Assembly (NCBI GenBank): GCA_963844565.1
Contig: CAWJON010000002.1
Span: forward strand, 868,001 to 932,000
DNA: 64,000 nucleotides
Reading direction: 5' to 3'
Origin: JAFEDN01 sp963844565
GTDB lineage: Bacteria > Pseudomonadota > Gammaproteobacteria > Coxiellales > Coxiellaceae
Part shown: positions 59,494 to 64,000 of the stretch, piece after piece
Layout: every line of letters starts with the position of its first letter
How positions within the stretch are numbered: the first letter of the stretch is position 1
Notes under the pieces: model-generated
Seen by the model: only the letters and a program-made list of their open reading frames with translations
Databases searched by the model: none
What the model was told of the DNA's origin: nothing
Program-made: the position numbers and the translations under genes

Positions 59494-60243
59494 ATGCAAT
59501 ACATTGTTTTTTACGTTATCGCCGCCATTATTATTCTTTTCTTATTTAGCAGTATTAACATTCTGAAGGAATATGAAAGAGGGGTGATTTTTCTGTTAGG
59601 GCGATTTTGGAAAGTAAAAGGGCCCGGTTTGATCATCGTTTTTCCCATTGTTCAACAAATGGTGCGTATACAATTAAGAACAATCGTGATGGAGGTTGCG
59701 ACACAAGATGTGATTTCGCGTGATAATGTTTCCGTCAAAGTGAGCGCAGTGATTTATTTTAGAGTGGTAGATCCAGAAAAGTGTGTAATACAGGTCGAAA
59801 ATTTTTATGAGGCTACCAGCCAACTTTCACAAACTACTTTACGTTCGGTTTTGGGCCAGCACGAGTTAGACCAAATGTTAGCAGAAAGAGAAATACTAAA
59901 TAATAGCATTCAGGCTATTTTGGATAAATCTACTGACGCTTGGGGAATTAAAGTCACAGCGGTGGAAATTAAGCGCGTTGATTTGGATGACAGTATGATT
60001 AGAGCGATTGGACGTCAGGCTGAAGCTGAAAGAGAACGACGTGCCAAGGTAATTCATGCAGAGGGCGAGTTTCAGGCAGCAGAAAAATTATACCAAGCTG
60101 CGATGGTGTTAGTTAAGCAACCTCAAGCCATTCAATTACGTTATTTGCAAACTTTAAGTGATATTGCAGGCGAAAAATCCTCAACAATTGTTTTTCCTGT
60201 TCCGTTGGATATCTTAGATGGGCTCTTATCAAAGTTAAAATAA
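59494..60243 (+). CDS. Slipin/stomatin-like SPFH-domain protein
   Basis: A 249-aa protein with an N-terminal membrane segment (QYIVFYVIAAIIILFLFSSINI) and the SPFH/band-7 domain (EYERGVIFLLGRFWKVKGPGLIIVFPIVQQMVRIQLRTIVMEVATQDVISRDNVSVKVSAVIYFRVVDPEKCV). The C-terminal coiled coil (ERERRAKVIHAEGEFQAAEKLYQAA) is typical of stomatin-type slipins. With the NfeD protease upstream it forms the classical NfeD-slipin pair, implicated in membrane-microdomain and membrane-protein quality control. GGAGAGAAAAA precedes the ATG. Confidence 0.93.
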   Translation: MQYIVFYVIAAIIILFLFSSINILKEYERGVIFLLGRFWKVKGPGLIIVFPIVQQMVRIQLRTIVMEVATQDVISRDNVSVKVSAVIYFRVVDPEKCVIQVENFYEATSQLSQTTLRSVLGQHELDQMLAEREILNNSIQAILDKSTDAWGIKVTAVEIKRVDLDDSMIRAIGRQAEAERERRAKVIHAEGEFQAAEKLYQAAMVLVKQPQAIQLRYLQTLSDIAGEKSSTIVFPVPLDILDGLLSKLK

Positions 60244-60257
60244 CTGAAATTTTTATC

Positions 60258-60470
60258 GTAATCCGTCATTCTGACGACGTCACCCCGGACTTGATCCGGG
60301 GCAGAATCCAGGATAAATATTTTTTTTGATAAGAAGCCTGTTGAAATAGGTTAACTTTGATTGAACATGAATATTAATCCTGGATTGCGCGGTCGAAGCC
60401 GCACAATGACGAAGATAGAGATCCGTCATTATATGGTTTGACCACATAATCCAGAATTAATATTTCCTTA
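60258..60470. repeat. Cluster of three REP-like units
   Basis: Three units in one intergenic region: 60258-60322 inverted (hairpin CCCCGGA with TCCGGGG), 60338-60412 forward (TGCGCGG with CCGCACA, around TCGAAG), and 60415-60470 inverted (TATGGT with ACCACATA). Each has the shared TATTWATCCTGGATT-like flank on one side and an AATGACGG-like flank on the other. The rest of the 288-bp gap before the LRR gene has no gene. Confidence 0.7.
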
Positions 60471-60531
60471 CACTGAGTACTCGCTTAGCATGGCTGAATA
60501 ACGAGTTATTTTATTAAAGGGAGAAATACTT

Positions 60532-63500
60532 ATGGAACGAGAAGCTGGATTGCCATCGACACCACCTCCGGCTGATCTTTTGCGGCCTTTATCGATTCCA
60601 ATTACTACCATATTGGATGGTAGCGAAAATAAAGATGTTGGCATCGGGTTGCGTACTTTCAATGACAGTAATGACCCATATTCTGCTCAATCTGTCGTGT
60701 TACTTCCGGCTTCCGGCAGTATTCAGGCCGATTTAACTGGTGAGGCAATGAGTGATGATGAAGAAACTCCCGGAGAATATAAATCTTTAGCGGATGATGA
60801 CGAGAATGCCGACCTGTATCAATTTTTGAAATCATTTGGCATCACTCGTCAACACATCGATCGCGCCCAAGTTTCCCGAGCCGCACTATGGAAACTGTAT
60901 CAGCAAGAATTTTCCTATTTTTCCTGGTTGAAGTGGAGCAGCCTAGATCATGCGGTGGAAAAGTATTTACAGTGGCCGTTACTCTCTCCTAAGGATATTG
61001 GCTCTGGAGAACCGAAAAAATGCGATTATCGCGTTAGACCCCATGAGCGATCTATTTTGTTGAAAACAAGTTGGGGATTGATAAAAGCCTATGCTGTGCG
61101 CGGCTTTGTGCAGGGTGTGGAGATGGGACTGTTAGAACCGGTGCATTATTTTATTTACGCGATGCTGGCGTATCGCTTGGGAGAATTAGCCAAAACTGGA
61201 CAATCGGACTTTGAAGAGTTTCAAAGTGTTTTTTCCGGCTCCAGTCAAAAGGGTATGGATAGTCTGGTGCGAAGTTTAGCAGGACTGGAGGCTCGATGGT
61301 TAAAACTCATTCTAGCTGCTCCTTTTATCTTCGGCGTAGTGCAAGGCATTGTGAAGATGCGCGGCGCTCGCTCAATCAGTGCTGAAGAAATTAAGAAAAC
61401 TGCTGATAGAATCCAATCACATTTAAAACGTCCGAGTAGTTTTTGGCGAGATGTCATACTTGAAGAAATGCCGTTGCTAGCTCTCAGCAGCCAGGTACAA
61501 AAACTGGAACAATGGGTACGCTGGGATGGGCGATTAGATCATCAAAGCCGAAAACAAGCCTTTGAACTCATTCGTCGAGTGGCCTGGGAAGGAGACAAAG
61601 TTACTCAGCTTAACGCTCTGGAAAGCTTAGCAAAAATAGCCCATGGTATTGGTTTGAAAGATTTACCGCAGTTGCAACAAGCGGGCTATTCACTTGAAGA
61701 ATTAACAACATTGCTTTATATCAAAGCTACCGCGCTGGCTGACTTAGAAGCGTTGTCTCAACGAAGGTTTGCCGGAAAAAAAATATTAACCTCAGGGAAA
61801 ATGACGCGCGTATTTGCTCCGTTACCTCGTCGGTTATACGCTGGTTATTTACTTTGGTGGCTGGGTCAATCGACTTCCTGGTGGACACAGCGACTGCCTT
61901 TTGCGTTACTGAAAATCGTGAAGTTAGGATTAGAAGTACTGTTTTTGCAAAAGATTGCGACAAGTATTCTCGAAGCGATAAACTGCCCGGATAAACCCGG
62001 ATTTCAGTTTGGCAATGGCTATCAAGATTGGGCGTCGGATTATACGTCGGAGTGTTTTAAGGAGCGGGTTAATTTTCTTCGTACGCTCGACACCAATGAA
62101 AGCGTTGCTGCATTCGTAGCAGAAATTCCGCAATATCACTTAACGGAATTGACAATATTATCATTATCCAACAAATACTTAACCTCCGAAGAAGCCTCGC
62201 AGATCATTCAAGCGGTGGTTCAACAAGGTGCCTCTTTTTTGCAGACGTTGGATTTACATGATAACTACCTAAGTGAGCTCAGGGAGGATGTGTTGAGTGG
62301 GTTAAGTCAATTAACCAGCTTGGATTTGAGTACTAACCACATTAGTACCCTCAGCGAAGGCGTGTTGAGTGGGTTAAATCAATTAACCAGCTTAGGTTTG
62401 AATTCTAACCAAATCAGTATCCTCAGCGAGGGTGTGTTTAGTGGGTTAAGTCAATTAACCTCCTTGGATTTGGAAATTAACCAAATCAACGTTCTCAGTG
62501 AAGGCATGTTGAGTGGGTTAAGTCAATTAACCAGCTTGGATTTGAGTACTAACCAAATCAACGTTCTCAGCGAGGGCGTGTTGAGTGGGTTAAGTCAATT
62601 AACCAGCTTGGATTTGGGTGGCAACCGAATCAGCGTCCTCAACGAGGGCGTGTTTAGTGGATTAAGTCAATTAACATACTTGTATTTGTATGATAACCGA
62701 ATCAGCGTCCTCAGTGAGGATGTGTTTAGTGGGTTAAGTCAATTAACCACCTTGAGTTTGGGTGGTAACCAAATCAGCGTTCTCAGCGGGGGCATGTTTA
62801 GCGGGTTAAGCCAATTACAAACTTTAGATTTATCGATGAATCACTTGAACACCAGCACCATCATAGGTATTCTGTCCTCCCTGCCATCTGCCCTCACCGA
62901 GTTGGGCATTACTACGAACCGAATAAATTATCTCCCTCAAAATTTCTCAACCTTGTTACCGGTTGGCCTAAAGAGTTTATCGGTAGGAAGCAATAGCTTT
63001 ATTCCCAGTGTGTTAACACAAGAGTTTATGCAGTATTTTCCATTTCGATTGACTAGTCTTGGTCTAGCATCTTCTCTTATTGTAAAAATTACAGACAATA
63101 GTTTTTCAAATTTTTCTGCATTAACTACCTTGAATTTAGGTTATAACCAAATCAACGTTCTCAGCGAGGGTGTATTTAGTGGGTTAAATCGATTAACCAC
63201 CTTGGATTTGGAAGGTAGCCAAATCAACGTTCTCAGCGAGGGCGTGTTTAGTGGGTTAAGTCAATTAACCACCTTAGATTTGGAATTTAACCGAATCATC
63301 GTTCTCAGTGAAGGCATGTTGAGTGGATTAAGTCAATTAACCACCTTGTATTTGGGTGTTAACCGAATCAGCGTTCTCAGTGAGGGTGTGTTTAGTGGGT
63401 TAAGTCAATTAAACACCTTGGATTTGGGTGGCAACCGAATCAGCGTCCTCAGCGAGGGTGTGTTTAGTGGGTTAAGTCAATTAACATACTTGTATTTGTA

Positions 63501-64000
63501 TGGCAACCAAATCAGCGTCCTCAGCGAGGGCATGTTTAGTGGGTTAAGTCAATTAACATACTTGTATTTGTATGGCAACCAAATCAGCGTCCTCAGCAAG
63601 AGCATGTTTATTGGATTAAGTCAATTAACCACCTTGGATTTGTTTGGTAACCAAATCAGCGTTCTCAGTAAGGATGTATTTAGCGGATTAAGTCAATTAA
63701 CCACCTTGTATTTGTATGGTAACCAAATCAGTGTCCTCAGCAATGGCGTGTTTAGTGGGTTAAGTCAATTAACCTATTTGGATTTGAGTTATAACCAATT
63801 AAATGACACCGCCATCCAGAATATCACTCAAAATTTCCCTTATCAGTTAAATTACTTAGAGGTTAGTGATAACCAAATCGGTAATGACGGTGCGCTCGCT
63901 TTAGCAGAAATTTTTCCGTGCACAAACCTTACAGCCATTTATTTTGCAGGTAACCCAACCAACGATACGACTCTGGCCATCGCGGCGCAACAAACGGCAT
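60532..64000 (+). CDS. Giant leucine-rich-repeat protein, 3' truncated by window
   Basis: ATG 60532, preceded by AAAGGGAGAAA, opens a frame with no stop to the end of the window: 1156 codons and the first base of the next. It starts MEREAGLPSTPPPADLLRPL; there is no signal peptide. Residues ~1-540 form an unrecognised region with hydrophobic helical parts near residue 425-480 (RRLYAGYLLWWLGQSTSW). LRRs begin near residue 545. At least 17 near-identical 24-aa repeats with the pattern LSGLSQLTSLDLxxNxIxxL fall in two blocks, 62290-62830 and 63172-63800, separated by ~110 residues of diverged LRRs. The repeat type is the typical 24-residue LRR used in protein-protein recognition, as in secreted bacterial effectors; the C-terminus lies outside. 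Confidence 0.85.
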   Translation, partial: MEREAGLPSTPPPADLLRPLSIPITTILDGSENKDVGIGLRTFNDSNDPYSAQSVVLLPASGSIQADLTGEAMSDDEETPGEYKSLADDDENADLYQFLKSFGITRQHIDRAQVSRAALWKLYQQEFSYFSWLKWSSLDHAVEKYLQWPLLSPKDIGSGEPKKCDYRVRPHERSILLKTSWGLIKAYAVRGFVQGVEMGLLEPVHYFIYAMLAYRLGELAKTGQSDFEEFQSVFSGSSQKGMDSLVRSLAGLEARWLKLILAAPFIFGVVQGIVKMRGARSISAEEIKKTADRIQSHLKRPSSFWRDVILEEMPLLALSSQVQKLEQWVRWDGRLDHQSRKQAFELIRRVAWEGDKVTQLNALESLAKIAHGIGLKDLPQLQQAGYSLEELTTLLYIKATALADLEALSQRRFAGKKILTSGKMTRVFAPLPRRLYAGYLLWWLGQSTSWWTQRLPFALLKIVKLGLEVLFLQKIATSILEAINCPDKPGFQFGNGYQDWASDYTSECFKERVNFLRTLDTNESVAAFVAEIPQYHLTELTILSLSNKYLTSEEASQIIQAVVQQGASFLQTLDLHDNYLSELREDVLSGLSQLTSLDLSTNHISTLSEGVLSGLNQLTSLGLNSNQISILSEGVFSGLSQLTSLDLEINQINVLSEGMLSGLSQLTSLDLSTNQINVLSEGVLSGLSQLTSLDLGGNRISVLNEGVFSGLSQLTYLYLYDNRISVLSEDVFSGLSQLTTLSLGGNQISVLSGGMFSGLSQLQTLDLSMNHLNTSTIIGILSSLPSALTELGITTNRINYLPQNFSTLLPVGLKSLSVGSNSFIPSVLTQEFMQYFPFRLTSLGLASSLIVKITDNSFSNFSALTTLNLGYNQINVLSEGVFSGLNRLTTLDLEGSQINVLSEGVFSGLSQLTTLDLEFNRIIVLSEGMLSGLSQLTTLYLGVNRISVLSEGVFSGLSQLNTLDLGGNRISVLSEGVFSGLSQLTYLYLYGNQISVLSEGMFSGLSQLTYLYLYGNQISVLSKSMFIGLSQLTTLDLFGNQISVLSKDVFSGLSQLTTLYLYGNQISVLSNGVFSGLSQLTYLDLSYNQLNDTAIQNITQNFPYQLNYLEVSDNQIGNDGALALAEIFPCTNLTAIYFAGNPTNDTTLAIAAQQTA
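62290..63820 (+). repeat. 72-bp tandem repeats coding LRRs
   Basis: Anchors of the type GTGTT-GAGTGGGTTAAGTC recur every 72 bp: eight from 62290 to ~62860 and nine from 63172 to ~63820. Sequence identity at DNA level is high, with swapped submotifs between units (SEGVLSGL, SEGMLSGL, SEGVFSGL). This suggests recent expansion or recombination within the gene. Confidence 0.9.

Noticed and set aside
62290..63820. Regular 72-bp periodicity considered as a CRISPR array
   Set aside because: The periodic units are coding, in frame, and have no short constant repeat with unique spacers; they are LRR codons.

Overview
The window reads as a chromosomal segment of a low-GC (about 38-40 percent by eye) gammaproteobacterium. 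Housekeeping proteins and gene orders (rpsB-tsf-pyrH-frr-uppS-cdsA, bamA-ompH-lpxD-fabZ-lpxA, minCDE, dnaX next to ybaB/recR genes, gltX-cysS) are gammaproteobacterial. Very large proteins with leucine-rich, ankyrin, AAA+ and transglutaminase-like parts, plus unknown proteins with acidic or serine-rich low-complexity tracts, point to a host-associated member of the Legionellales/Coxiella-like lineages. That lineage is inferred from style, not from a marker search.

Layout. 1-2.1 kb: end of a riboflavin operon (ribA/ribBA, ribH) with an AI-2E family transporter. 2.1-7.4 kb: two Bcr/CflA-like MFS exporters and an amidase, around a palindromic repeat cluster and a broken NlpC/P60-like gene. 7.5-10.7 kb (minus strand): tRNA-Ser, 4.5S RNA, dnaX (in-frame amber codon in its conserved N-terminus), a diverged YbaB-like gene, recR and ybaB. 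10.8-15 kb: a Cys-rich membrane protein, dapE/dapD, and an unknown membrane/coiled-coil protein. 15-18.2 kb: tRNA-Pro, tRNA-Arg and tRNA-His, a small unknown gene, and a 685-aa protein with acidic and poly-Ser tracts. 18.2-30.5 kb: map, divergent from a long run rpsB to lpxA that joins translation, UMP kinase, undecaprenyl-PP and CDP-DAG synthesis, outer-membrane assembly and early lipid A synthesis; dxr, rseP and lpxB are absent from their usual places. 30.5-36.2 kb: a toxin-antitoxin pair, a broken gene, purE-purK, and a predicted surface beta-barrel protein. 36.3-42.1 kb: a PhoU-like/Pit phosphate pair, minCDE, accA, tilS. 42.1-49.1 kb: a second copy of the palindromic repeat, an ABC-F ATPase, pgpA, gltA, gltX, cysS. 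49.1-55.6 kb: a 2143-aa protein combining LRR-like, transglutaminase-like, two AAA+ and ankyrin segments. 55.6-60.2 kb: enoyl-CoA hydratase family protein, sodium:solute symporter, NfeD protease, slipin. 60.5-64 kb: a giant leucine-rich-repeat protein running off the window.

The least expected signals are: (1) two dispersed copies of a ~245-bp palindromic element in which all five base differences within two perfect stems are compensated on the other arm; (2) the UAG in dnaX; (3) the 2143-aa multi-domain protein; (4) a REP-like repeat family with conserved flanks around a different hairpin in each copy; and (5) the 72-bp tandem repeats of the terminal LRR gene. No transposase, prophage or CRISPR array was seen.
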